A stretch of 64,000 nt of DNA, from contig DDRS01000017.1 of NCBI GenBank assembly GCA_002343685.1, positions 1 through 64,000 of the forward strand, in the 5' to 3' direction. The notes beneath the pieces are model-generated. The model saw only the letters and a list, made by a program, of their open reading frames with translations. It did no database searches and was not told the origin of the DNA. The number at the start of each line of letters is the position of its first letter. Position 1 is the first letter of the stretch. Shown in pieces: positions 29,188-39,173 of this stretch. A program made the position numbers and the translations under genes. The stretch comes from Thiobacillus denitrificans. GTDB taxonomy: Bacteria; Pseudomonadota; Gammaproteobacteria; Burkholderiales; Thiobacillaceae.

Positions 29188-29502
29188 ATGACCCCCAGCG
29201 ACATCCTCCGCGCCAAGCTCAACCTCGAAACCGCCCAGCTCGCCTGGCCCGAACTCGAACGCCACTTCGCGCGCGGCGACGTCATCAAGGTCGCCACCGG
29301 CATGGACCTCGTTGACGCCGCCCTGCACGTTGCCGAGAACAACGCCGCGACCGTGCAGGCATGGCTGGCCGATGGCCGCATCGCCCGCGCCGAGCTCGCC
29401 GACGCCGAGGACTGGCATGCGCGCCAGCCGATGTTCTGGGCAGTGGTGGTGGCGCCGTGGGTGCTGGTACAGGAAGTGCTGAAGGAACTGGGTCCGGATT
29501 GA
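29188..29502 (+). CDS. DUF2288 protein
   Basis: A 104-residue conserved proteobacterial protein of the DUF2288 family: KLNLETAQLAWPELERHFARGDVI, DLVDAALHVAENNAATVQAWLADG and a final PWVLVQEVLKEL. No catalytic motif or membrane segment is visible and function is unknown. The start at 29188 matches the family and shortens a longer possible frame that runs into ygiQ. It converges on the histidine kinase gene. Confidence 0.85.
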   Translation: MTPSDILRAKLNLETAQLAWPELERHFARGDVIKVATGMDLVDAALHVAENNAATVQAWLADGRIARAELADAEDWHARQPMFWAVVVAPWVLVQEVLKELGPD

Positions 29503-29545
29503 GTCATTCGGGCCGCCGAATCCGAGCGGCCGCAAGAGCAGGGGT

Positions 29546-30886
29546 TCAAACGCTCGAAGACTCGCACACAGGTGGGCCGTCTCGACTTCCCCGTTCGACC
29601 GATTGTAGGTAGCCAAACACGAGCCCGGCACCGTTCGCTGCGTTCTTCAGCATCACGGTTCCCCCCAACCGGACTGCGGCTTCGCGCGCGATCGCCAGGC
29701 CCAGGCCGCTGCCTTCCTCCTCGTTCGAGAGCCGATGGAATGCGTCGAAGGCATGCTGCAGTTCTGCCTCCGGAATACCCGGGCCGGTATCGGCCACCTC
29801 GACCAGGGCCTGGTTGCCATCGCGCCGCAGGCGCAGCGTCACTTCGCCGCCACGCGGCGTGTACTTGAGGGCGTTTTCCAACGCATTGCGGACGATCAGG
29901 CCGAGCGCCCGCGGATCGGACCGCATCGACTTCAATCCGGCGTTCTCCATGCCCAAGTCGATTCCAGCGGCCTCCGCCACGGGATGGAATTCGGCGACCA
30001 GTTCGCGTGCGAATGCCTGCACGTCGACGTCGGCCCATGCCGCTTCGCTGGCCTGGAGCCGCGCGAGATCGAGCAACTGCACCGTCAGCCTGCGCGCGCG
30101 CTCGATCCCCGCCTGGAGGGGAACCAGGCGCTCGCGCATGTCGGTCGGCGACGCGGCCTGGGCAAGGTTCTGCGCCTGAAGCGAGAGCGCCGTGAGCGGC
30201 GTGCGCAATTCATGCGCAGCATCGGCGACGAAGCGGCGCTGCTCGGCGATCATCGTGTCGACGCGCGCAAGGAGTCGGTTGATGGCGTCGACGAAAGGCG
30301 CGATCTCGTCCGGCAGGTCATGCCGGGGCAGCGGCGTCGGGTGTTCGGCTGCCTGCCGGTCGAGTGCCTCTGCAAGCCGCTGGATGGATGCGAATTCGCC
30401 GCGCACGATGAACGCGATCAGCCCGATCAGCAGCGGCAGCAGCAGCAACAGCGGGATCAACGTGCGCAGCGCGCTGTTGAGCGCGATCTCGTTGCGGCTG
30501 TCGGTCGACTGCGAGACGACGAGGCGGCTGCCCGTTCCCGTGCCGCGAACAAACACCCGCATGGCCTCCTGCCCGCCGCTTCCGGCGAGCGTGTGAAAGC
30601 CCGGCGCGATGTCCGACGGCAACCACACCGGGCGTGGCCCGGCGGGAAGGCGAACCACGCGGATTCGCGACTCGGGGTCTTCGACCGCCTTGCTGGCGGC
30701 GTCGAGCTGCCGGATTTCCGATGCGCCGCCGATGCTCAGCGCGGCAATCTGCCGCAAGGCGTCGTCCTGGAATTCCTGTGCTTCGGCATAGGCAAAGTAG
30801 AACGCGACCGCGGTCGCGATCACGCCGCAGGCCAGCACGGACCCGGCCAGCATCTTCGACAGGTGGCGCTGCAGCGAACGGCTCAC
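29546..30886 (-). CDS. Sensor histidine kinase (QseC/PmrB-like)
   Basis: A 446-residue inner-membrane kinase. Two membrane helices (about residues 12-32 and 143-165) enclose a periplasmic sensor; then a HAMP-like region, the dimerisation helix with ADAAHELRTPLTAL (phospho-accepting His), the N box NALENALKYTP, G1 VADTGPGIP and G2 EEGSGLGLAIARE. It overlaps its response regulator gene by 4 bases and sits in a cluster with COG4705 membrane proteins and a PepSY protein. The signal is unknown, and the context suggests envelope or metal stress. Confidence 0.95.
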   Translation of the reverse strand: MSRSLQRHLSKMLAGSVLACGVIATAVAFYFAYAEAQEFQDDALRQIAALSIGGASEIRQLDAASKAVEDPESRIRVVRLPAGPRPVWLPSDIAPGFHTLAGSGGQEAMRVFVRGTGTGSRLVVSQSTDSRNEIALNSALRTLIPLLLLLPLLIGLIAFIVRGEFASIQRLAEALDRQAAEHPTPLPRHDLPDEIAPFVDAINRLLARVDTMIAEQRRFVADAAHELRTPLTALSLQAQNLAQAASPTDMRERLVPLQAGIERARRLTVQLLDLARLQASEAAWADVDVQAFARELVAEFHPVAEAAGIDLGMENAGLKSMRSDPRALGLIVRNALENALKYTPRGGEVTLRLRRDGNQALVEVADTGPGIPEAELQHAFDAFHRLSNEEEGSGLGLAIAREAAVRLGGTVMLKNAANGAGLVFGYLQSVERGSRDGPPVCESSSV

Positions 30887-31545
30887 GACGCCTTGTCCAC
30901 ACGCCAGCCGGCGCCGCGCACATTCTTGATCACGTCCTGGCCGAGCTTGCGGCGCACGCCATGGATCAGGAAATCCACGGCGTTGCTCTCGACCTCCTCG
31001 TTCCAGCCGTAGATTCGTTCTTCCAGTTCGGACCGCGTCAGGATCGCACCGGGCCGCAGCAGCAGGGCCTGCAGGAGCGCAAACTCTCTCGCGCTGAGCG
31101 TCGCCGTGCGGTCGCCACCGGCCGCTTCGCGGGTGGCCGGATCGAGACTGACGCGACCGTTGCCGAGTACCGGCGCCGCCTGGCCGCCCTGGCGGCGGAT
31201 CACGGCACGCATGCGCGCGAGCAGTTCGTTGACGTCGAAGGGCTTGACCAGATAATCGTCCGCGCCCAGATCGAGCCCCTGGATGCGGTCGTCGACACTG
31301 TCGCGTGCAGTGACGATGATGACCGGCAGTCTGCGGTCCGCCTCGCGCAGGCGGCGCAGGACCTCCAGGCCGCCGCGCCCCGGCAGACCGAGATCGAGCA
31401 GGACAGCCTGATGCTCGGCCGCGTCGAGGGCATGCGACGCCGTCCTGCCGTCGCGCACCCAGTCGACGGCGTAGGCGGCATCCTTCAAGGCCGTGGCAAC
31501 CGCCTCGCCAATCATCGGGTCGTCTTCAACCAGCAGGATGCGCAT
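30883..31545 (-). CDS. OmpR-family response regulator
   Basis: A 220-residue regulator. The receiver domain has ILLVEDDPMIG, the phosphorylated Asp in VLLDLGLPGRGG (about residue 51) and YLVKPF; the C-terminal winged helix has LSAREFALLQALLLRPGAILTRSELEERIYGW and SNAVDFLIHGVRRKLG. It resembles QseB/PmrA. It is co-transcribed with the kinase and lies 28 bases after the COG4705 gene, which could be both part of its operon and a target. Confidence 0.95.
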   Translation of the reverse strand: MRILLVEDDPMIGEAVATALKDAAYAVDWVRDGRTASHALDAAEHQAVLLDLGLPGRGGLEVLRRLREADRRLPVIIVTARDSVDDRIQGLDLGADDYLVKPFDVNELLARMRAVIRRQGGQAAPVLGNGRVSLDPATREAAGGDRTATLSAREFALLQALLLRPGAILTRSELEERIYGWNEEVESNAVDFLIHGVRRKLGQDVIKNVRGAGWRVDKAS

Positions 31546-31573
31546 GCTCGCCTTTCGTGTCTGCCCGCATCGT

Positions 31574-32332
31574 TCAGTGGCTCAGCCGGGCCGGCCGTTG
31601 CCGGAAAGCCGCGACGAACACAACAATGGCCGAGAGCAACACGGCCGAGGCGCCGAAGCGGCTCAGGTCCAGTCCGCCGGCGTGCACGGGCTTGTCCAGC
31701 AGGTCGCCCACCACGGCTCCCAGCGGCCGGGTCAGGATGAACGCGGCCCAGAACAGAACGGTACGGGAAATTTTCGTCCTGTAGTATGCCGCGGCGATCA
31801 GCGCCAGCAGCACGCCGAACACGAGCGCCCCCCCCTCGTAGCCGAGGCCGGCGCTGTCGGCCGTCCAGTCGCCGAGAGCCGTTCCGAGTGTCTGCGAGAA
31901 CATGATCGTCATCCAGTAGAACGATTCGGACCTGGGCGATCCGACGGTGTCGATCGAAACGGAGCCCAGCGTACGGTACCAGAGGGCCAGCGACGCCATC
32001 AGCAGGCCAAACAGCAGCGTCGCGCCGCCAGCGTAGCCGATGCCGAGCGAGCGGTCGGCGAAATCGGCGAGCGTCGTGCCGACCGTGGTCGTTGCGATGA
32101 TCGTGGTCCAGTAGATCGCGGGGTGGAACCGCCTGGCGCGAATCTGGACGATGACCGCGGCGAGGAAGACGGCCGCGAAGATTCCGGTGCTCAGCAAATA
32201 GCCGAGGTTCATCGACATGGACAGCGCATCGCCACCGGTCTCGCCAAGCGTGGTCGCGAGGATCTTGATGATCCAGAAGACGAGCGTGACTTCCGGAACC
32301 TTGCTCAGGGCTTCTTCGGTTTTGAGGTTCAT
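31574..32332 (-). CDS. COG4705 polytopic membrane protein, copy 1
   Basis: A 252-residue membrane protein with about seven to eight helices and internal repeats. Each repeat carries a T(L/V)G(E/T)(T/A)xxD element: ILATTLGETGGD, ATTTVGTTLAD, SQTLGTALGDW, and a last LTRPLGAVVGD. These Gly/Asp/Glu elements inside membrane helices are the hallmark of COG4705, an uncharacterised family. The ATG at 32332 overlaps the stop of the paralogue as ATGA, which rules out the longer frame reading. Function unknown; transport of a cation is a guess. Confidence 0.85.
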   Translation of the reverse strand: MNLKTEEALSKVPEVTLVFWIIKILATTLGETGGDALSMSMNLGYLLSTGIFAAVFLAAVIVQIRARRFHPAIYWTTIIATTTVGTTLADFADRSLGIGYAGGATLLFGLLMASLALWYRTLGSVSIDTVGSPRSESFYWMTIMFSQTLGTALGDWTADSAGLGYEGGALVFGVLLALIAAAYYRTKISRTVLFWAAFILTRPLGAVVGDLLDKPVHAGGLDLSRFGASAVLLSAIVVFVAAFRQRPARLSH

Positions 32333-33114
32333 TGCGCACTCCTTTGTTCGGTCGAATCCCTGCGGGTCAGGGTGAGATAGAACACCAGGCCGGAAATAGC
32401 GGCCAGGAACAGCAGACTGGTCTGCACTGTGCCCAGGCCCAAGCCCCCATTCGTCGCCGGCTGCGACAGATAGTCGCCGCACGAGGCCCCCAGCGGCCGG
32501 GTCAGGATGTAGGCAAGCCAGAACGCCAGCACCGCGTTGGCCCTGAGCGCGTAGTAGCCGAACGTCACCGCCGCGATCAGCCCGCCGAACAGCAACGCCG
32601 AATTCGCGTAGCCGAGATTCAGACGCTCCGCGAACAGGTCCCCGGCTGCCGTGCCCAGTGCAAAGGTGAACAGTATGGCAGCCCAGTAGTAAAGTTCCCG
32701 GCTGCGCGTACAGATGCTGTGGATCGACAGCGTCCGTTCCCTCGTATACCAGATCGCGAACGTAGCGATCAGGGCCAGGCTGAAAGCAGCCGTCGTCACG
32801 CCCAGCGGTACGCCGAAGTGGTCGGTCAGATTGTCCGTGATCAGGGTGCCGACGACGCTGATCAGGACGACCGTCAGCCAATAGAGCCAAGGCACATAGC
32901 GTTTCGCGCGCAACTGGGCGGCGAGCGAAACCGCCAGCAGGCCGGCCATCACGATGGAGGTCCCGGTCAGGCCGAAATTGAGATCGAAGTTCAGAAAATC
33001 GGCGGCGGTCTCGCCTACCGTCGTGGCCAGTATCTTGATGATCCAGAAGAACAGGATGGCCTCGGGCACCTTGTTGAGCAGGCCCTGCCCTGCAGCCGCC
33101 GGTATGTCATTCAT
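32329..33114 (-). CDS. COG4705 polytopic membrane protein, copy 2
   Basis: A 261-residue tandem paralogue of the next gene, with the same repeated elements (ILATTVGETAAD, VVGTLITD, FALGTAAGD, LTRPLGASCGD). About seven to eight membrane helices. The start at 33114 is supported by GGGGAGCG upstream. A Rho-independent terminator separates it from the PepSY gene, so it may have its own promoter or depend on readthrough. Both copies share VPE(A/V)xLxFWIIKILATT at the N-terminus. Confidence 0.85.
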   Translation of the reverse strand: MNDIPAAAGQGLLNKVPEAILFFWIIKILATTVGETAADFLNFDLNFGLTGTSIVMAGLLAVSLAAQLRAKRYVPWLYWLTVVLISVVGTLITDNLTDHFGVPLGVTTAAFSLALIATFAIWYTRERTLSIHSICTRSRELYYWAAILFTFALGTAAGDLFAERLNLGYANSALLFGGLIAAVTFGYYALRANAVLAFWLAYILTRPLGASCGDYLSQPATNGGLGLGTVQTSLLFLAAISGLVFYLTLTRRDSTEQRSAQ

Positions 33115-33135
33115 GTGTACGCTCCCCGGAAATGC

Positions 33136-33161
33136 AAAAAAAGCCGGAGCCGGGCTCCGGC
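33136..33161 (-). terminator. Rho-independent terminator after the PepSY gene
   Basis: On the minus strand a GC-rich stem (GCCGGAGCC and GGCTCCGGC with one central base) is followed by seven T residues. It ends transcription of the PepSY gene or attenuates readthrough into the COG4705 genes. Confidence 0.88.
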
Positions 33162-33166
33162 CAGGT

Positions 33167-33502
33167 TCAGTCTTCGTGGTCGCCGCCGTCGTCATGGTCG
33201 GCAGTATCGGCGGTCGCCTCGATGACCTTGCCGTTTCCGGCGTCCACCTTCACGTCCATCACCGTGGCTCCCTTCACGACTTCGACATCGAACACGCCCT
33301 GCCCCTTGTGGCGCTCGTACTCGGCGCGCGTGGCCTTGCCGCCGACATGCTGTTCGGCGGCGCCGACCGCCTGGACGAGGCTGATTCCCGCTCTCGAAAT
33401 CGTCAGGGCGTCGTTTTCCGGGGATTTGGCCGCGACGGCGGTGCCGACCACGGCTGCGGTGGAGAAGGCGGCAAGCGCCGCCAGACTGGCTTTGCGTTTC
33501 AT
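33167..33502 (-). CDS. Periplasmic PepSY-domain protein
   Basis: A 111-residue exported protein with a signal peptide (cleavage near AVA-AK) and one PepSY domain: SLVQAVGAAEQHVGGKATRAEYERHKGQGVFDVEVVKG and VDAGNGKVIEA. The tail is acidic and His-rich (DTADHDDGGDHED), suited to metal binding. The ATG at 33502 has AAGGAGCG upstream. PepSY proteins are frequently regulated by a linked PmrAB-like two-component system, as the context here suggests. Confidence 0.85.
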   Translation of the reverse strand: MKRKASLAALAAFSTAAVVGTAVAAKSPENDALTISRAGISLVQAVGAAEQHVGGKATRAEYERHKGQGVFDVEVVKGATVMDVKVDAGNGKVIEATADTADHDDGGDHED

Positions 33503-33611
33503 GATGATCGCTCCTTGGAACACGCGAACATTCGCGTGAGGGTCAAGATAGCGATCGAGAATTAGGTGACAGTTAGCTCATGCAACGATGTGGCAGCACG
33601 CCGCACAAACG

Positions 33612-33636
33612 AAAAAAAGCCCGCCGAAGCGGGCTT
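33612..33636 (-). terminator. Rho-independent terminator after the DUF302 gene
   Basis: On the minus strand AGCCCGC, the loop TTCG, and GCGGGCT are followed by a T-run. It sits just after the stop of the DUF302 gene. Confidence 0.92.
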
Positions 33637-33655
33637 CCTCCGGTGCTGGATGCGC

Positions 33656-34051
33656 TCAGGCCGCCAGGCTTTCCTTCACCCGCATCAGGCGCGCACGCGC
33701 TTCGGTCGCGACATTGTGTACGGCGGTATTGCTCACCAGCTTCACCATGATGCCGGGGTCAAGAAAAGACACGGTCACCTTGCCGTCAGCTTCCTCGCGC
33801 ACCACGACGTTGCAGGGCAACAGCATGCCGACGTCGGGCTCCGCGCTGATGGCCTGGTGCGCCAGCGGCGGGTTGCAGGCGCCGAGGATGCGGTAGGGGC
33901 GGCCATCGACGTTGAGCTTGGCCTTCATGGTGGCCTGCACGTCGATGTCGGTCAGCACGCCGAAGCCTTCGGTCTTGAGGGCGGCGGTGACCTTGTCGAC
34001 CGCTGCGTTGAAGGGACCGCTGATGGTGGTTTCGAATCCGTATTCGCTCAT
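33656..34051 (-). CDS. DUF302 protein
   Basis: A 131-residue DUF302 protein without signal peptide. Family segments are FETTISGPFNAAVDKVTAALKTEGFGVLTDIDVQATMKAKL, RILGACNPPLAHQAI and MLLPCNVVVREE with two conserved Cys. DUF302 proteins are common in sulfur-oxidising bacteria, but the function is unknown. It has its own terminator and stands alone between the PepSY and cytochrome genes. Confidence 0.9.
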   Translation of the reverse strand: MSEYGFETTISGPFNAAVDKVTAALKTEGFGVLTDIDVQATMKAKLNVDGRPYRILGACNPPLAHQAISAEPDVGMLLPCNVVVREEADGKVTVSFLDPGIMVKLVSNTAVHNVATEARARLMRVKESLAA

Positions 34052-34133
34052 GGGACTGCTCCAGATGGGTAGGGTTTCAATGGCCGGTATTTTACCTGCC
34101 GTCCTCCGCAGACGGCAGAAACGCCAACAAGTT

Positions 34134-34610
34134 TCACGGCTCCATCGATTGCTGTTCCATCTTCCACCATAAGCGGTACACCGGATCGGACCACAGCGAC
34201 TTGATGTAGGCGACCACGTCCTGCATGTCCTGCTCCGAGAGTTTGCCTTTCCAGGCCGGCATCTTGCCCTGTCCCTGCGGGCTGCCGTCGCGGATCACTT
34301 CCAGCAGGGCTGCGGTGGGGTGGTGCCAGGCATGCGCACTATCGTCCAGCGGCGGCGGCGGAAACATGCCATCGGCATCGCGTACACGCCAGTCGCCCGG
34401 CTGCCCCTTGCCTCCGACACCGTGGCATTCCATGCAATGCTTTTCATAGACTGCCTTGCCGCGCGCCACCTGGGGGGCATCCAGCTTGCGATCGAGCGGC
34501 GCGGCCTCCGCATCCGCCGCGCCGGACGAACCGGAGGGAGCGTCGTCGCAGCCCGTCAGCGCCAGCCCGGCCAGCAGGGACGCCAGGATTTGCAGCTTCA
34601 AATTTCTCAT
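34134..34610 (-). CDS. Lipoprotein c-type cytochrome
   Basis: A 158-residue monoheme cytochrome c. The N-terminal signal ends with a lipobox (LALTGC), so the mature protein is probably anchored to a membrane facing the periplasm. Heme binding is by CMECHG near residue 59, with Met ligands possible in KMPAWKGKLSEQDMQDVVAYIKSLW. The start at 34610 is supported by GGAGGAGG; the longer frame is spurious. It may carry electrons in sulfur or nitrogen-oxide respiration, an inference from context. Confidence 0.88.
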   Translation of the reverse strand: MRNLKLQILASLLAGLALTGCDDAPSGSSGAADAEAAPLDRKLDAPQVARGKAVYEKHCMECHGVGGKGQPGDWRVRDADGMFPPPPLDDSAHAWHHPTAALLEVIRDGSPQGQGKMPAWKGKLSEQDMQDVVAYIKSLWSDPVYRLWWKMEQQSMEP

Positions 34611-34657
34611 CGATCCTCCTCCAATTCCACGATGGACCGAACGGCATCGCTCAAGTT

Positions 34658-35398
34658 TCATGGCGACAGCACGCCATCCAGCATCTGCCGCATATGAAGC
34701 CAGTGCGATCCTTCCCAGTACACGCGGCCGCACATGTCGCAGATGCTGAAACGGTCGTAATGCATTCGCACCCTGGGTGGCAGCCGATCCACCACGCTGG
34801 CCTTGTCGACCGGACGCAACGGCACGTTGCAGTGCAGGCAGAGGGTGAACGGCCGGGCGCTGCGCGCCAGGTCGAGCCGTTCGACGATTTCCTGCAACTG
34901 CGCCTCCGGTTTCAGCGCATGTACGTAGCATCCGTGCGTCACCGTGCGGCGCTTCAACAACTCGCGATCGCGCGTCAGCACGATACGGTCGTCCTGTTCG
35001 CAAAGTGCCACGATGGCGTCGTCGTGGATGTGATTGTCGTACACGGTGTCGAATCCCAGCATGCGCAGCATGCGGGCCAGTCCGCCGAGATGCGCATCGG
35101 CGACGAAACGGGGATTACGCGCAGGATGCTCGCGCACCCGCACACGCGGTGCCACGTCCATCGCCTCGAAGCGCGGATACACCGCCACCCGGTCGCCGTC
35201 CTGCAGCAATCGGCCGAAGTCGACCGGTTCGCCATTCACCAGGATCAGCTTCACTTCGGTGTGCGGCACGCCCAGCGCCTCGATCATGTGCTTGGTCGTG
35301 GCCGCCTCCGCGCACGGCACGGTGAACGCCTGCCCGCGCCGGCCCGGCGCCAGGAAGTCGTTCAGTTCCTCATGGAAGCGGAAGGTGGCGGTCACCAT
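34658..35398 (-). CDS. Mut7-C RNase-domain protein with ubiquitin-like N-terminus
   Basis: A 246-residue protein. The N-terminus (about 1-80) is the Mut7-C ubiquitin-like fold (VTATFRFHEELNDFL, LVNGEPVDFGRLLQDGDRVAVYP). The rest is the Mut7-C PIN-like RNase domain (FVADAHLGGLARMLRMLGFDTVYD, DDRIVLTRDRELLKRR) and a zinc ribbon with CLHCNVPL and CDMCGRVYW. Acidic residues needed for PIN nuclease activity appear present. Role unknown, probably RNA cleavage. Confidence 0.9.
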   Translation of the reverse strand: MVTATFRFHEELNDFLAPGRRGQAFTVPCAEAATTKHMIEALGVPHTEVKLILVNGEPVDFGRLLQDGDRVAVYPRFEAMDVAPRVRVREHPARNPRFVADAHLGGLARMLRMLGFDTVYDNHIHDDAIVALCEQDDRIVLTRDRELLKRRTVTHGCYVHALKPEAQLQEIVERLDLARSARPFTLCLHCNVPLRPVDKASVVDRLPPRVRMHYDRFSICDMCGRVYWEGSHWLHMRQMLDGVLSP

Positions 35399-35459
35399 GG
35401 GCCACTATTTTCACCCTTTGCAGCTGTCCGTAAAACCCACCTGCTTCGAGCGACGCCCC

Positions 35460-35498
35460 AATGCAAAAACGCCACCTTGGCGGTGGCGTTTTTGCATT
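35460..35498 (-). terminator. Bidirectional terminator after the 42-residue gene
   Basis: A perfect 17-bp inverted repeat (arms 35460-35476 and 35482-35498) with a GC-rich CGCCACC core and A/T-runs outside the core. It can act on both strands, and on the minus strand it ends the small basic-protein gene just before the Mut7-C gene. Confidence 0.9.
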
Positions 35499-35508
35499 CC
35501 ATCAACGA

Positions 35509-35637
35509 TCAGTGCGGGACCTTGATCGGTTTGCCTGATTTCGGCGGGGTGATGAACGATCCGACCGGAACCACAACCTGTTTCGGCTTCTTGGGTTTCT
35601 TGGCTTCCTTGTTTCCGCGTAACTGGCCTTTTGCCAT
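35509..35637 (-). CDS. Small basic protein, 42 residues
   Basis: A small gene with a strong AAGGAGC site 9 bases before its ATG and a perfect terminator 11 bases after its stop. The product starts MAKGQLRGNKEAKKPKKPKQ and ends with PPKSGKPIKVPH. The Lys-rich N-terminus suggests nucleic acid or ribosome binding. I recall similar short proteins in many Proteobacteria, without known function. It is encoded alone between glpD and the Mut7-C gene. Confidence 0.8.
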   Translation of the reverse strand: MAKGQLRGNKEAKKPKKPKQVVVPVGSFITPPKSGKPIKVPH

Positions 35638-35731
35638 GATGATGCTCCTTGCAACGTCTCAGAAGACCGTGCCGCCTCGACGGCAACACAGCACAGACCG
35701 ATCATAGGCGCTTGCGCAGGAAAACCTAGCG

Positions 35732-37308
35732 TTATCTCGTCCCCCCGGACTCGCACGCCAGATAAGCCTGGGCGAGCCCCGTAAACGCCGCCACTTCGTG
35801 CGCCTGCCAGGCGGCATCGCGCCCCAAGGCGCCGGCCAGCAGCGCCGCCACGCAGGGCGCGGCCTCGATGCTGGCGCGCGCGTCGAGCAGCAGGGCGCGG
35901 GTACGCCGCGCCAGCACGTCCTGCACGCTGCGCGCCATGTCGTGACGGGCCGCCCATTCCACTTCGGCACCGATGTAGGGCAACCGAGGATGCAACGGCG
36001 CGGCCCACTCCGCGCGCGCCTGCGCCAGGGCCTGCACCGCACCGGCATCCGAACCGTAGGCGCGCAGCGGGGCGGGCGCGGAGTCTGCCGTGGCGCCGTG
36101 CAGGGCCAGGTTCGCGGTGCGGCAGGGACGGCCGGGCAGTTGCGCCACGCGCGCGGCGGCATCGGTGGCCTGTTCGGCCATTTCGCGATAGGTCGTCCAC
36201 TTGCCGCCGGTGATGCTGACCAGGCCGGACTCCTCGCGCAGCAGATGGTCGCGCGCCAGCGCGGATGTACTGCGCCCGCTGCCGGCACGCACCAGGGGAC
36301 GCAGTCCGGCGAACACGCTCAGCACGTCTTCCCTGCGCGGTGCATCCTGCAGATAGCGCCCGGCGTGTTCGAGCAGGAAATCGATCTCAGCCGGCTGCGC
36401 CCGCGGTTCGGCCGCTGCATCCTCGACCGACACGTCGGTGGTGCCGACCAGCAAGCGGTTCTGCCAGGGAATGATGAACAGCACGCGGCCGTCGTCGGTC
36501 TTCGGCACCATGAGCGCATTGCGTCCGGGCAGGAAGCGCCCGTCGAGCACGATGTGCGCGCCCTGGCTGGGCGCCACCCACGCGGCGGCGCCCGGCTCGG
36601 CCATGCGGCGGATCGAATCGCAGAACACCCCGGTGGCGTTGATCACCACGCGTGCCGGAATTTCGTGCTCCGCGCCGGTTTCGCGGTCACGCGCCACCAC
36701 CCCGCTCACCGGCGCACCCGCCCCGCCCGCGCGCAGCAAGCCGGTCACTTGGCAGTAGTTGATCAGCGTCGCACCATGGTCCCAGGCGCTGGCGGCAAGA
36801 CAGACTGCGAGGCGCGCGTCGTCGAACTGGCCGTCGTGATACAGCACGCCGCCGCGCAAGTGCCCATCGCGCAGCGCCGGCAATTCGCGCCGGGTCTCGG
36901 CCGCGCTGAGCCGCTGCGAGCGTCCGAGGCTGGCGCGCCCGGCCAAGCGTTCGTAAACCCCCAGGCCGAAGCCGTAATAGAGACTTTCGCCACGCTTGTA
37001 GGTGGGGATGATGAAGGGCTGTTCGCTGGACAGGTGCGGCGCGTTGGCCAGCACGCGGGTGCGTTCGCGCAGCGCGCCCATGACCAGCTTCAGGTTGCCC
37101 TGCCGCAGGTAGCGCACGCCGCCGTGCAGCAGCTTGGTGCTGCGGCTAGACGTCGCCTGGGCGAAGTCGTCGCGCTCCAGCAGCAGCGTGTCGTAGCCGC
37201 GCGTGGCGGCGTCGAGCGCGATGCCGAGGCCGGTGGCGCCGCCGCCGATCACGACCATGTCCCACGGGGTGCGCCGCTCGGTGAGACGCGCGATCGCCTC
37301 GTCCCGGT

Positions 37309-37312
<4 letters not shown>
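35732..37312 (-). CDS. glpD: Aerobic glycerol-3-phosphate dehydrogenase
   Basis: A 526-residue FAD enzyme of the inner membrane that oxidises glycerol 3-phosphate to dihydroxyacetone phosphate and passes electrons to ubiquinone. The N-terminal DMVVIGGGATGLGIALDAATRG is the FAD-binding loop; TSSRSTKLLHGGVRYLRQ is diagnostic, as are SQGAHIVLDGRFLPG and ITGGKWTTYREMAEQATD. The start at 37312 overlaps the glpK stop (ATGA), which fits the family start better than the longer frame. It follows glpK in a glycerol-use operon without glpF. Confidence 0.95.
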
Positions 37313-38796
<1,484 letters not shown>

Positions 38797-38802
38797 GTTC
38801 AT

Positions 38803-39173
38803 CTCCGGTTATGAGCCGTGAGCGACCCTCGTTTCAATCAGGCGGCGCGTAAGTGCGGCCGTGTCCAAAGAGCAGCGCTGATTGATTCAGCACGACCGAG
38901 ACACAATCCACGTCAACGCCACCACTTGGCGACAGACGTCTTTTTTCATGCTAACACGGGGATTTTTTACGCTAGCCGGGCATACCGCACGGCAAGCCTT
39001 TCGGGCGCCGAGCCAATACGCGGGAAGGGTGGCTTGCTTGTGCAAGCCTATGAGCCTGTTGCGTTTCTATGTGGATGCTGGAATGCTTGAGCCGAATCCA
39101 GCCGCTCTGGTCAAGCAGCTTTGAAAGGGCGGAAGATCAACGCAAACATTAAGCGGAACACAGACGATCAGCG
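38803..39173 (+). other. Intergenic region with possible gene remnant
   Basis: About 370 bases between the divergent glpK and the AT-rich orphan gene. An open frame from 38882 to 39124 could encode 80 residues, ending MSLLRFYVDAGMLEP and a few more residues, but no good ribosome-binding site or family match is seen. It looks like a degraded gene or insertion junction. The glpK promoter should lie at the left end, but I cannot place it. Confidence 0.4.

Noticed and set aside
38882..39124. 80-residue open frame between glpK and the AT-rich gene
   Set aside because: No ribosome-binding site or family signature; treated as possible remnant only.
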